Shown piece by piece: positions 31,692 to 43,239 of a stretch of DNA of 64,000 nucleotides. The notes below the pieces were generated by a model. That model saw only the letters and a list, made by a program, of their open reading frames with translations, was not told the DNA's origin and ran no database searches. Both the position numbers and the translations under genes were made by a program. The first letter of the stretch is position 1; each line of letters starts with the position of its first letter. Source of the DNA: Poecilobothrus nobilitatus (lineage: Eukaryota > Arthropoda > Insecta > Diptera > Dolichopodidae); assembly GCA_947095535.1 (NCBI GenBank), contig OX352772.1, positions 163,155,162 to 163,219,161 on the forward strand, in the 5' to 3' direction.

Positions 31692-32875
31692 TGGGATGTA
31701 GCTTTTAATCTCACAGCTGTGTTTGCGGCTGCAAATTTGCTATAATATTCTACACGCATCAGATTAAGCATGATGGCTAATGCCGCAGAAGGGGTTGTTA
31801 TTGAAGAGCCACTAATACATAGTGTGGCAGTTCTTTCAACCCTAGCAATTGCCTTGCGGTTGACCTCTTTATCGATTGCCTTCCACCTTACTAGGACTCC
31901 GTACATAAGAATGGGTCTTACTATGGATGTGTATTGCCAGTAAGTCAGGTATGGCTGAAGCCCCCATTTCCTACCAATGGCTTGTTTGTACTAGTAGAGT
32001 GCTATTGAGGCTCTCTTTAGTTTTTCGCAGATGCTGGTCCCCCAGCTTAACTTCCTGTCTAGAGCTAGACCCAGAAATTTCGCCGTTTCGCTAAAGGCAA
32101 GAATGGAGCCATTTGACTAAGGCTTCTATATTTTAGAAATTTTATATTTCGTTGTAAAAAAGACCATTTCGGTTTTCTGTTGATTTACTGACAATCCACA
32201 GTCTGTAGCCCATGTTGTGATTTTGTTTAGTGCAAGTTGCAAAACGTCCCCGAGACTGTCTGGGAACTTGCCACTGACAACGACAGCTCTTCCAGGATTT
32301 TAAGTAGTTCATTTACCACCTTATTCCAAAGAAGGGGAGATAGCACCCCTCCTTGCGTAGTCCCTCTGTTCACAAACCTTTTTGTAGAAGCGTTGCCTAA
32401 GTTGACACTGATGGCCCTGCTATTAAGCATATTAGCAAACAGTACACTTAGCTCGGGTTCCACTTATAGGCTTATGTGTGCGTCTACAATTGTTGCCTGA
32501 TTGACGTTATTAAATTCTGCCTCAATGTCTATAAAAGTTGCAAGAGTATACTCTTTGCAATTTAAAGATCTTTCAATCGAGCTAGTGTGAAGTGCAGTAT
32601 CCACTGACTTCTCTTTACATTAAGCATGTTGAGATGCTGACAACAGATTTTTATTTAGGTTGCAACGGATATGGATGTCGATCAATCTTTCTAAGATTTT
32701 TAAAAGAAAGGATGACAGGCTTATAGGCTGAACGTCCTTCACAAAGTCGTGACTACTTTTGCCGGCCTTGGGTATGAACACTACTCTGACCTGTTTCCAT
32801 TTATTCGGGATAAGCTCCAAATTAAGACAACCACAGAAAATGCTTTTTAGCCAAGTCAGGGTAGTAGATGAAGTT
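31658..32875 (-). pseudogene. LINE A reverse transcriptase
   Basis: RT blocks on the minus strand. 32620-32875: TTLTWLKSIFCGCLNLELIP, NKWKQVRVVFIPKAGKSS, then PISLSSFLLKILERLID. 32227-32463: NRGTTQGGVLSPLLWNKVVN. Later thumb and connection sequence extends to 31658 (VRWKAIDKEVNRKAIARVER). The segment that should carry the YADD active site is deleted near 32287-32295: the frame jumps from LLKILEEL to the downstream VSGKFPDSL segment. Several stops and shifts are present. Confidence 0.8.
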
Positions 32876-32885
32876 TGATGGATCT

Positions 32886-32951
32886 CATATTATTATTATT
32901 ATTATCATTATTATTATTATTATAATAATAATAATAATTATTATTATTATA

Positions 32952-33032
<81 letters not shown>

Positions 33033-33263
33033 GTTATTATTACTATTATTATTATTACTGCAATTATTATTATTATTATTATTAATATTATTAATATTAT
33101 TATTATTATTAATATTATTATTATTATTAATATTATTATTATTACTATTATTAATTATATTATTATTATTATTACTACATATATTTATTTATGACTTGAC
33201 TGGGGTTTGAAACCGGAACCGCTCGATTTAAAGTTTCCCGACTGAACCACTACGCCATGAGAC
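32886..33263 (-). mobile_element. tRNA-like SINE head with ~300-bp (AAT)n tail, copy A
   Basis: On the minus strand a tRNA-like head (33263 down to about 33190) has A box TGGCGTAGTGG and B box GGTTTCAAACC; pairing in the T arm is poor. It is followed by an interrupted (AAT)n array to 32886. The same head plus tail occurs at 37417-37708. In both LINE copies it joins the endonuclease gene after the same codons (SLDERPPTK). Confidence 0.7.
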
Positions 33264-33279
33264 CTTTATTGGAAGTCTT

Positions 33280-33916
33280 TCGTCCAGACTGAACTCAAGT
33301 GATCTGTGATCTGAAAAGGAATGCTCAACAGAAACTTTTCATGAGTTTATTTTAGAATAAATGAAATCCGAGACTAAGGTTATGTCTAGGACTTTTTGCC
33401 TATTACCAGTAACAAAGGTCGGTTCTCTGCCTATGTTACAGATAAAAAGGTTAATACTTAAAATGCAATCAAACAGATTTTCACCTCTTTTGTTGGTATA
33501 CGAACTACCACAGATGTCATGGTGAGCATTGCCGTCGCAGCTTATGATGACCGCAATGTACATCCTTCCGGCGTCCGCTACCATCACTGCAAGATAGGAT
33601 GGAGGAAGTGAATTCTGCGAGTCGTGAGGAAGATACGTGGCAACAACCCAGAGCCTTGAGTTTTTTAGCTCAGGATAATGAAAGTTAAATTTATTTTATT
33701 TTTAGCAAGTATGCACGCTCTACATTTGCATACCTCTTTATTATACAATAACGTGTGACCTGATATCTTGAGTCCAAGAACGTGTTTATTTTCCACCCAT
33801 GGCTCTTGGATCAAGATAATGTCCTCGTTCGTTCTCCTGAGGTGGATTTCAAGTGCGTCGGAAGCCGCTTTGGAGTGATAGAGATTAATTTTGAGTAACT
33901 TCATTACCTGAGCCAT
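33280..33916 (-). pseudogene. LINE A endonuclease
   Basis: AP-endonuclease-like domain of ORF2. MKLLKINLYHSKAASDALEI and DIILIQEPWVENKHVLGLKI (33665-33916) hold the N-terminal catalytic Asn and Glu positions. SCDGNAHHDICGSS (D-x-N-A-H-H) and the C-terminal SDHRPLEFSL (Ser-Asp-His) occur in 33280-33587. A deletion and frame change separate the two halves near 33600-33665. The motifs fit a LINE endonuclease that nicks target DNA. Confidence 0.85.
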
Positions 33917-33928
33917 CCTTAATCTCCA

Positions 33929-34619
33929 TCATCGTTGCCATAGCTTCATGCTCAAAGTCCATTGAGAAATTTTCGCATCATCAAAGCTATCAAAATCAGA
34001 TCTAAGTAGATCGCCCTTACCGTCAGCCGTGATGACATCATTCAATCTCTTTGGAGCCGAGGAGAATCCTACGTCAACGACATGGGATCGGTTAGAGTCT
34101 GCCTCTTGGACTTGACTTGGGCCTTCGCCGATGCTCCTTGATGCTTCCAACTCATCCTTCTTATACACTTTCTATACACTAATAATAATACACAGCGTCT
34201 CTACAGGATGGTGGTGGTATCGGATATTCATCCAGTACCTGGGAGAAAGCTGTGTTTCAAGCAACAACAACCTTCTTCCAGTTACGGGGAGAAATACCCC
34301 CATCCTCTAACCCCTCATCAATAAATGCCAGAATTAAACTTTCCTTGGCAATTTCATTGAACGGCTGGGTTACCTTGTTGCTCCCTAGCAACCTAGCCTT
34401 TTTGGAACTATCCTGTGGCTCATCTTGTGATCTGTGTCTCTTGGACATAAGGCCATTCGATGAAGCTGAGATTTGTCCTTCTTGGGGCTTGACCTGGTCT
34501 ATTACTGTTTTGGCCCAGGCCAAGGAGTTCTTTTGAGCCTCAGATAACTGACCAATATTGAGAGAGCTTAACCTCTTAATTATTATATAGCTCGACCGTT
34601 TATCGAAGAAGGCTTTTTT
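33929..34619 (-). pseudogene. LINE A ORF1 remnant
   Basis: Minus-strand ORF1 with KKAFFDKRSSYIIIKRLSSL, LSEAQKNSLAWAKTVI and SKRHRSQDEPQDSSKKARLL, later SRSIGEGPSQVQEADSNRS. Compared with copy B (38360-39437) it lacks the first ~30 codons and an internal part around 34170-34250. It is a nucleic-acid-binding protein of the LINE particle by position; no zinc knuckle is visible. Confidence 0.7.
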
Positions 34620-34679
34620 CGACAATTTATGCATGAATGTGGTGAAAGAGTCATTGATATAAATTTTTCGTTTTTGCAT
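34257..34679 (-). pseudogene. Chimeric ORF: X ORF1 fused to LINE A ORF1
   Basis: A 140-codon open frame starts in the X2 ORF1 C-terminal domain (MQKRKIYINDSFTTFMHKLS) and continues without a stop into LINE ORF1 (KKAFFDKRSSY...). The junction is near 34618-34620, where X sequence AACAATTTATGC meets LINE sequence CTTTTTTCGA. It documents the breakpoint; there is no reason to think it is a functional gene. Confidence 0.85.
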
Positions 34680-34757
34680 TTTATATTATCATTGTTAACA
34701 TCATCATTTATATCAATGCTGTTATCAGCGAGAGCGACAATTGCAGGCTGTACGATG

Positions 34758-35293
34758 TTAAATGTATGATAAGAATATTTTGCTGAGAATTAACTTTTTA
34801 GAAGAAACTGCTTTTGTTTTCATTGTATTTTTTACTTTTTTAACATAGCAATTATCAATGCCGTCATCTTTGATATTACCACTTAACACATCTTTAAAAA
34901 GTGAAATTATTTGCTCTTTTACATTAATACAATCTTGAAATCGTAATATATCGGCACAGTTTAGTTTCTCTTTCTGCTCCAAAGAATTAATTTTATTCTC
35001 AAGAAAATCAATTTTTTGTGTTAGAATTGAATTGGTGTCTTCGAGGCCGGGCTGTTCATTACTTACAATTACATCTGCAATCAAATTTTGAGTTTTGATA
35101 ATTTCATCATAGTTTGCACAGTTATTTCTCCATTATTTTTTGAATATTGTTGAATTGATATTGTTGTCTCCATTAGTTGTATTATTGGTAAGTTGTCTGT
35201 AGTTAGCGATACTCCTTTTAAACAATTATTGCATTTGCTTGGTTTCTTACTTCGCTCTAAGTATTCTAATTCAATTTTATTAAATTGGCGCAA
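34758..35293 (-). pseudogene. X2 ORF1-like relic
   Basis: Two adjoining frames: MRQFNKIELEYLERSKKPSK with the CNNC pair (35081-35293), then MIADVIVSNEQPGLEDTNSI with the coiled-coil stretch (34758-35084). The C-terminal domain is cut by LINE A after about 20 residues. Differences from X1 are scattered substitutions plus a one-base change that shortens the second frame. Confidence 0.55.
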
Positions 35294-35538
35294 ATTGCAT
35301 GAACAAAATTTTTACAAAGTGAAAATTTAATTTTTCAATCAGTTCTATTTATTTTAATATTGCACACGCCGCAATCCATAATTTAATTAAAAGAGTAATA
35401 ATAAAAAAACAACTTCAAAGTAATAAAATTTTCATAAAATTACACTAATTTGGAAATTAATAATAATTTTGGCCGAGAGCTAAATATTACGTATGAGTAC
35501 CAACAACACACAATATGAACTGAGAAGGTAGACATTCA

Positions 35539-36343
35539 ATGTGGAGAACAATAAAGGGACTTTTTCTAAAGAAACCTAAAAATGACATAAAGGAAGTAAC
35601 ATTTCATAATAAAAAATGTAGAATTAATTCAGAAATAGCTAATAACTTTAATAGATATTTGGTTGAAAGTGTTATAAAGAATACAAAGAAGAAAAGTAAA
35701 CAAAGCGGTTTTAGATCAAATAAATGTAGAACTTGGAGTTCCACAAAGTACGGTACTTGCAGTTTTATTTATACATTAATGATATAGAAAAAGGTAATAT
35801 GTATTGCAATATTTGTCGATTATGCTTTGCTTTATGTAGTCGGAAGTTCAATTAATGAATGTATTTTAAAAATCAAGCAAGATTTAGAAAAATTAAATGA
35901 ATGGTTTATTAATAAAAAATTAAAGCTTGACTTTGAAAAGACTAAATGTAGGATAATAATAGTAATATAAATAGAGAAATTATAATTGAGCACAAAATAA
36001 TAAATAAAGTAAATGAAATTAAATACTTGGCGTAGTTATAGTTGATAAATTAAACTTTAAAGCACATATGGAATATATTTATAAAAAAATTTGTAAAAAG
36101 TTGGGATTTTTCTATAAAATTAGAAATAATATAACGATGCTAAATGCAATTAAACTTTATAATGTAATAGTAAGACCGTATTTTGAATGCTGTTCCTCAA
36201 TTGTTTTCATGTTTAACTTAGATCCTTTTCATAGACTGCAAAAATTGCAAAATCGAATTAGAATTATATTAAAGCTAGGCAGGTATTCGCTAAAATCGTT
36301 TATGTTAAATTATGTATATTTTTTAAGAGGAATAAAGAATTAA
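35539..36343 (+). pseudogene. X2 reverse transcriptase relic, longest copy
   Basis: Starts MWRTIKGLFLKKPKNDIKEV. After the shared palm deletion it keeps LNEWFINKKLKLDFEKTKC, EIKYLG and LNFKAHMEYIYKKICKKLGF, then the thumb segment (YNVIVRPYFECCSSIVFMFN, LQKLQNRIRIILKLGRY) to a stop at 36343. The active-site box again reads F-V-D-Y. The final 91-codon frame (36068-36343) is open. It fits a CR1/Jockey-like LINE. Confidence 0.75.
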
Positions 36344-36926
36344 ACTAATAAATAGAAAAATTGTTTAAAATGAATGAATGTATCCCAAAAATTAAATTTA
36401 ATGTTTTGATAAAATAAACCAATGTCAGTATATTTAACCAACAGACTAGTTTATGTGCAAGATGTACAAAACTATTATTTAAGAAGTATTGGGAACTTTA
36501 GTTAAGTTAATTTAAGCAAACCAAAAAACCGAATATGTTGATGTATAATGGATTAAAGTTATTTAATGAATTACCAACCAATTTAAAATATAAAAAAAAA
36601 TTTCAAAATAATATTAATTCAAAAAATTAATTTTTAAATGTTAGAAAACAAATTATTTGATGAATGTAAAAATATAATACATATAATAGTAAAAAATTAT
36701 AAAATAAATAAATATATTGAAAAAAAAACAAACAACATAAATGAAGTGCATTAAAATTAATTTTATGTAACTCTAAAGAGAGCGTTATTAATTTAACTTT
36801 TTTTCTCAAAACAAATAGGTATATAAATTTTCAAAATCACTTCAATTTTGTTTTATAACTGACCTATCGCAACAGTTTCTATATCAATCTAAAAAAAGTT
36901 ATTTCCTAAAGAAATATTATTTTATT

Positions 36927-37119
36927 TTATACAATTTTTTTATGCATTTCTCTGCCACATAAATGTGGACAGGAAATTACACAGTCTTTCCTGTTCAGAC
37001 ATGGCTGTTAATGTCGTAAGGGGGAATAACTCTTACGGCGTGTGAGGGATTCGAACCCACACTGTCTCAGCATTTACAGCGTATTTTATACGCTCTTACC
37101 CACTCGGCCATCGTGGCCC
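36927..37119 (-). mobile_element. tRNA-derived SINE, 193 bp, with 13-bp target duplication (X2 copy)
   Basis: The clearest copy: ATATTATTTTATT at 36914-36926 and again at 37120-37132 flanks exactly 193 bp. The head, hairpins and tail are as in the X1 copy. Single-base differences between copies fall mostly outside the A and B boxes. Confidence 0.88.
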
Positions 37120-37416
37120 ATATTATTTTATTAATTATGACGTACATTTTTATTTGCTAAGTGAATTTTTGATTTATATATAAGGTACTTTTTTTGTTGT
37201 GAATTTTTTTTAATTTTAAGTATGATTATTTAGAAATTGAATATCATTGTTTTATATACTTAATTATATGTTTTTAAATCATTTTAATAAAATATTTAAA
37301 GTTCAAGGAGTCAGAAATGTCTTTTAGGTGGACGAGTTACATAAATGAACATAATATTAGTATTGTGACAATGTTACGTAATGTTAACTTTAATGTTAAT
37401 TCACATTGCATTGATA

Positions 37417-37708
37417 TTATTATTATTATTAATATTATTATTATTATTATTGGTATTATTACTATTATTATTATTACTGTTATTATTATTGTTATTATTA
37501 TTATTATTGTTATTATTATATTTATTGTTATTGTTATTATTACTGTTATTATTATTATTATTAATATTACTATTATTATTATAAATATTATTATTATTAC
37601 TATTATTAATACATATATACATATTTTTTATTTATAACCTGACCGGGGTTTGAAACCGAGACCGTTCGATTGAAAGGTTGGTGACTTAACCACTGCGCCA
37701 TGGGTCCT
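37417..37708 (-). mobile_element. tRNA-like SINE head with (AAT)n tail, copy B
   Basis: Head at about 37632-37708 on the minus strand: GACCCATGGCGCAGTGG carries the A box and GGTTTCAAACC the B box. The tail is an interrupted (AAT)n array of about 200 bp ending at the X2 junction. The LINE B endonuclease frame runs into it (PPTKDPWRSG). Confidence 0.7.
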
Positions 37709-38372
37709 TTGTTGGAGGTCTTTCGTCCAGACTGAACTCAAGTGGTCTGTGATCTGAAAAGGAATGCTCATCAGAAACTTTCCATGAGTTTATTTTAGAA
37801 TAAATGAAGTCCGAGACTAAGGTTATGCCTAGGACTTTTTGCCTATTATTAGTAACAAAGGTAGGTTCCCTGCCTATGTTACAGATAAGAAGGTTAATGC
37901 TTAAAATGTAATCAAAAAGTGATTCACCTCTTTTGTTGGTATCCGAACTACCACAGATATCATGGTGAGCATTCGCGTCGCAGCTTATGATGACCCCAAT
38001 GTTTATCCTTCTGGGGTCCGATACCATCCCTGCAAGATTGGATAGAGGAAGTAAATCCCGCGAGTCTTGAGGAAAATACGCCGCAACAACCCAGAGCCTT
38101 GAGTTTTTTAGCTTAGGCTCGCCGCGACTAGATCAGCATCTATAAATACTATACATAAAAGTTAAATTTAATTTATTTTTAGCAAGTATGCACGCTCTAG
38201 ATTTGCATATCTCTTTATTATACAACAACGTGTAACCTGATATCTTGAGTCAATGAACCTGCTTTTTTTCCACCCATGGCTCTTGGATCAAGATAATATC
38301 CTCGCCCGTTTTCCTAAGGCTTTGGAGTGCTGGAGATTAATTTGGAGTAACTTCATTACCTGAACCATCCTT
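37709..38372 (-). pseudogene. LINE B endonuclease
   Basis: The N-terminal half, 38160-38372, contains EDIILIQEPWVE (catalytic Glu) with a stop shortly after. The C-terminal half (37686-38027) contains INIGVIISCDANAHHDICGS, FICN-like ICNIGREPTFVTNNRQKVLG and SFSDHRPLEFSLDERPPTK. Between the halves, extra sequence not in copy A (AYFPQDSRDLLPLSNL) is retained, so copy B preserves the middle of the domain better. Stops and one frameshift disable it. Confidence 0.8.
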
Positions 38373-39437
38373 AATCTCCATCATCGTCGCCATAGCTTCT
38401 TCCTCAAAGTCCATTGAGAGCTTTTCGCATCATCAAAGCTGTCAAACTCAGATCTAAGTAGATCGTCCTTATCGTCAGCCTTTATGACATCATTCAATCT
38501 CTTTGGAGCCGAGGAGGATGCTACGCCAACGACATTGGATCGGTCAGAGTCTGCCTCTTGGACTTGACTTGGGCCTTCACCTATGCTCCTTGATACTTCC
38601 AACTCCTCCTTCTTATACACCTTCAGTGTTACCGCTGTGAAACCGTAACTAATAACCTCTTTGGCTTTCGCTAGGGTTTGTAGGGAAACCTTATTGAAAA
38701 TTATCAGCGCCTGTAGAGATTCTCCTACTACTTCCCCTAGTTTGGCAGTCTTCCAATTGTGAGTTGGAAGTTGAGGATTTCTTTCATCATTTTGATGATC
38801 GTGTCTGCTTCGGCAGGTTCCCTAGGCAGCCATACCCTAGCTCTGGACCTGCTAGGGATTTCCCTCTTGCTTACGGCTTTGAGCATGGCCCACGGCCACG
38901 GACCTCCCACCTTACCTATCGCCTGCTTGTAGAGCTGTACCGATCTCTGATCAGCCCAAGCTGTCAATTTGACGTGGTCCTGATGCCAGCCAGCGTCTCT
39001 ACAGGAGTGTGGTGGTCCCGGATTTTCTTCCAGTACCTAGGAGAAAGTTGTGTTTAAAGCAAACTTTCTTTGGAAATTTCATTGAACGGCTTGGTTACCT
39101 GGTTGCTTCCTAGCAACCTGGTCTTTTTGGAACTACCCTGTGGCTCATCTTGTGACCTCTATCTCTTGGACATGAGGCCCTTCGATGAAGCTGGGATTTG
39201 TCCTTCTTGGGGCTTGACCTGGGCGACTACTATTTTGGTCCAGGCTAAGGAGTTCTTTTGCGCCTCAGATAACTGACCATTATTGAGAGAGCTTAACCTC
39301 TCAATTATTATATAGGTCAACCGTTTATCGAAGAAGGCTTTTTTCGACCGGCGCACTTTGCGTACCGTCTTTGGTTGTTCGCGGCTTTCCTTAGTACTGC
39401 TAGTACTAAGATCTTTTTTTTTTTTTTTTTGTTCCAT
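38373..39437 (-). pseudogene. LINE B ORF1
   Basis: Starts at MEQKKKKKDLSTSSTKESRE (39159-39437), followed by a stop. It continues in other frames with MTAWADQRSVQLYKQAIGKV, GGPWPWAMLKAVSKREIPSR and RVWLPREPAEADTIIKMMKE (38737-38967), and ends with KVYKKEELEVSRSIGEGP (38381-38620). The middle block (W.D..S...Y..A...) is characteristic of the ORF1 of LOA-type LINEs. At least two frameshifts are present. Confidence 0.75.
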
Positions 39438-40354
39438 AATTTGAACCCACGAGTACGAAGAAAAGGAAGGAAAAAATGATAATGAAGAAAAAGTAATTTT
39501 TAGTCAGTACATAAACGATACTCGCATCGATCAAATCATTAAATTTATATATGTATAAAAAAAATTTAAATTGTAATATTGTTATAATATAAATTAAAGA
39601 GAAAAAAAATAAGAGCGGAAAAAATATATTAAATAAAATTTTTAAAAAAAATATAAGTGTTTTAATAAAAAAATATTAAAAGAATTATATCTAAAAGGAG
39701 GAAAAAATTGCCTACACTGAATTATTACATTTTCAAAAATTTGGTATGTAAATCATATTAACATTTTATAAAAAAGTAGTGGTCAAATTATTAATCTAGT
39801 TCTGAAAGTTCAAAAATAAGCAAAAAATGCCGGCAACATCTAAAAAGAAGCATCCAATTGTTATAAAATAAAGATATTAAAAAAAATCAATTCCATAACC
39901 GCTTTGGGTACAGCTTTTGTTGATGGTTATAAAAACAGAGTGTTGGGCTGTTTCAGAATAGTTAAAGAAACTGCATTTATATATATATATAAATAAAAAA
40001 AATAAAACAAATTTATCTGTTTGTTGTTATTTCCAAATTTAAAAAAAATTTAAAATAAACAAAATATGGACAAAGAATATCGAAAACATGAAGTTTGAAA
40101 TCTATTTGGTGTAAATATTTTTTTTTTTATAATATTCTGAAAAAAGAGAAATAAATTAATTTTTTTTTAATTTAATTTAAGAAATGCATTTTATTTAAAT
40201 ATTCTGGAAAAAGCGCAACACTGTTTTTAATATCCACGAATAAAAACAGTGCCTATAGCGGATATGACAATGACTTTTTTGGATCATCTTATGTTATAGC
40301 AATTGGATGCATTTTCTTGGCTATTGTCGACATTGATAACAAAAAATTTTTTTT
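39438..40354. other. A/T-rich spacer between LINE B and X3
   Basis: Homopolymer runs and a short (TA)n tract near 39975-39990. No reading frame of note; the remnant MPATSKKKHPIVIK at 39828 is only 14 codons and unrecognised. The start of X copy 3 may lie within this stretch, since copy 1 runs off the window. Confidence 0.5.
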
Positions 40355-41024
40355 TTGTTTTTTTAGATTATTCATGTAAAAATTGTAGATATGTATATAC
40401 TACATACATACATATTACATACATAAATGTACATATTTACATACATATTATGTTCATACATACATACATACATACATATATGTATCATATATATATATAG
40501 AAAGCTCATCATATATATATAGAAAGCTCTTCAGAAAGCTCATCATTAGACCTTTCAGACATTATTCTCCATAAGTTATTTAGTTAGAAAGACATTATTA
40601 AAAATATGAAGGGTAAATTTGAAGGGCTATTTGACCCCATTAATGACGTCATCGCTCAGCCAAATCCCCACCAGACGTGTTTATTCATGTCCAAGCATGT
40701 TTGTATAAACGTTTGAAATTGATACGCCACGGGACCTTAAGTAAAGTGTAGCTTAATTATTAATCTCACCCGTCCAAAATCCAAATCTCACTTAAATTAT
40801 ATAATACTAAGAAAACTATCGAAAGATGTTAGATTTACTAATAACAAATCAAAATTTTTTCTCATACTTCTAATGTTTTAATGTATAAAATGACAATTAA
40901 ATTTATTCACATTTACATTTTCATTAAAATTGTTATTACTATTAATAGATATTTGATTCAAAAGAAGGCATGATTAAATAAGTAAAATAAAAAAAGATAA
41001 AAAAAAATAAAATTTAAACTATTT

Positions 41025-41830
41025 TACTTAAATCTTCAAAATTTAAAATATTTGTTATATTATTGCCTTCTTTTTTCCTAATGAAAATAGTAGAATTGCT
41101 CACCCACAAAAATTTATACTTCAATTTATCTTTCTCTACCTTCACTTTGTTGAACAATTTATGCATGAATGTGGTGAGAGAGTCATTGATATAAATTTTC
41201 TTGTTTTTGCATTTTATATTATCATTGTTAACATCGTCATTTATATCAATGCTGTTATCAGCGAGAGCGACAATTGCAGGCTGTACGATGTTAAATGTAT
41301 GATGAGAATATTTTGCTGAGAATTAACTGTTTTAGAAGAAACTGCTTTTATTTTCATTGTATTTTTTACTTTTTTAACATAGCAATTATCCATGCCGTCA
41401 TCTTTGATATTAACACTTAACACATCATTAAAAAGTGAAATTATTTTCTCTTTTACGTTAATACAATCTTGAAATCCTAATATATCGGCACAGTTTTGTT
41501 TCTCTTTCTGTTCCAAAGAATTAATTTTATTCTCAAGAAGATCAATTTTTTGTGTTAGAATTGAATTGTTGTCTTCGAGGCCGAGCTGTTCATTACTTAC
41601 AATTACATCTGCAATCAAATTTTGAGTTTTGATAATTTCATCATAGTTTGCAGAGTTATTTCTCCATTATTTTTTGAATATTGTTGAATTGATATTGTTG
41701 TCTCCATTAGTTGTATTATTGTAAGGTGTCTGTAGTTAGCGATACTCCTTTTAAACAATTATTGCATTTGCTTGGTTTCTTACTTCGCTCTAAGTATTCT
41801 AATTCAATTTTATTAAATTGGCGCAAATTG
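41025..41830 (-). pseudogene. X3 ORF1-like relic
   Basis: The coiled-coil frame (41241-41618) is almost identical to X1. The upstream CNNC-containing frame is broken by a one-base deletion near 41720. The C-terminal FP/ORF1-like segment is recognisable at 41025-41225 in another frame. Confidence 0.55.
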
Positions 41831-42072
41831 CATGAACAAAATTTTTACAAAGTGAAAATTTAATTTTTCAATCAGTTCTATTTATTTTAATATTGCACAC
41901 ACCGCAATCCATAATTTAATTAAAAGAGTAATAAATAAAAAAACAACTTCAAAGTAATAAAATTTTCATAAAATTACACTAATTTGGAAATTAATAATAA
42001 TTTTGGCCGAGAGCTAAATATTACGTATGAGTACCAACAACACACAATATGAACTGAGAACGTAGACATTCA

Positions 42073-42667
42073 ATGTGGAGAACAATAAAGGGACTTTTTC
42101 TAAAGAAATCTAAAAATGACATAAAGGAAGCAACATTTCGTAATAAAAAATGTAGAATTAATTCAGAAATAGCTAATAACTTGAATAGATATTATGTTGA
42201 AAGTGTAATGAAGAAGACCAAGAAGAAAAGTAAACAAAGCGGTTTTAGATCAAATAAATGTAGAACTTGGAGTTCCACAAAGTACGGTACTTGGAGTTTT
42301 ATTTATACATTAATGATATAGAAAAAGGTAATATGTATTGCAATATTTGTCGACTATGCTTTGCTTTATGTAGTCGGAAGTTCAATTAATGAATATATTT
42401 TAAAAATCAAGCAAGATTTATTAAAATTAAATGAATGATTTATTAATAACAAATTATAAATTTAGAAATAATATAACGATGTTAAATGCAATTAAACTTT
42501 ATAATGTAATAGTAAGACCGTATTTTGAATGCTGTTCCTCAATTGTTTTCATGTTTAACTTAGATCCTTATCATAGACTGCAAAAATTGCAAAATCGAAT
42601 TAGAATTACATTAAAGCTAGGCAGGTATTCGCTAAAGTCGTTTATGTTAAATTATGTATATTTTTGA
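42073..42667 (+). pseudogene. X3 reverse transcriptase relic
   Basis: Same structure as the X1 relic, including the FVDY box and the loss of the region between NEWF-like and YKFRN-like segments. The thumb frame (42431-42667) reads MLNAIKLYNVIVRPYFECCS. This shared secondary deletion groups copies 1 and 3 together against copy 2. Confidence 0.7.
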
Positions 42668-43239
42668 AGAAGAATAAAGAATTAAACTATTAAATAAAAA
42701 AATTGTTTAAAATGAATGAATGTATCCCAAAAATTAAATTTAATGTTTTGATAAAATAAACCAATGTCAGTATATTTAACCAACAGACTAGTTTATGTGC
42801 AAGATGTACAAAACTATTATTTAAGATGTATTGGAAACTTTAGATTAAGTTAATTTAAGAAAAACAAAACACAGAATATGTTGATGTATAATGGATTAAA
42901 GTTATTTAATGAATTACCAACTAATTTAAAATATAAAAAAAAATTTTTCAAAATAATATTAATTCAAAAAATTAATTTTTAAATGTTAGAAAACAAATTA
43001 TTTGACGAATGTAAAAATATAATACATATAATAGTAAAAAATTACAAAATAAATAAATATATTGAAAAAAAAACAAACAACATAAATGAAGTGCATTAAA
43101 GTTAATTTTATGTAACTCTTAAGAGAGCGTTATTAATTTAACTTTTTTTCTCAAAACAAATAGGTATATAAATTTTCAAAATCACTTCAATTTTGTTTTA
43201 TAACTGAACTATCGCAACAGTTTCTATATCAATCTAAAA

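Larger units (their letters stand above)
31300..34619 (-). mobile_element. LOA-type LINE, copy A
   Basis: Minus-strand non-LTR element with ORF1 remnants (33929-34619), endonuclease (33280-33916), RT (32100-32875) and RNase H (31407-31691), in that order. The set of a C-terminal RNase H plus ORF1 with the L.EAQKNSLAWAK motif fits the LOA branch of the I/LOA group. The end of the endonuclease and start of RT (roughly 200 codons) are missing; a tRNA-like SINE with an (AAT)n tail sits there. ORF1 is 5'-truncated where X2 begins. The 3' end is not sharply defined. Confidence 0.75.
34620..37416. repeat. Repeat X, copy 2
   Basis: Same layout as copies 1 and 3 but missing the first ~780 bp, and ending within GCATTGATATT, where the (ATT)n array of LINE B begins. 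It retains the RT region (35930-36115) that the other copies have lost. It carries the empty site for K1 (TCAATCTAAAA followed by AAAGTTATTTCC, 36886-36909). Confidence 0.85.
37709..39437 (-). mobile_element. LOA-type LINE, copy B (ORF1 and endonuclease only)
   Basis: Minus-strand element whose sequence stops after the endonuclease, at the same codon as copy A, and is followed by the SINE head with the (AAT)n tail. RT and RNase H are absent. The 5' end near 39437 is preceded by a run of A on the minus strand, so the ORF1 start MEQKKKKKDL is partly homopolymeric. Confidence 0.75.

Noticed and set aside
32868..33194. Poly-isoleucine, poly-leucine and poly-asparagine open frames in the ATT arrays (also 37317-37637)
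   Set aside because: Reading frames through an (ATT)n microsatellite on either strand; no coding meaning.
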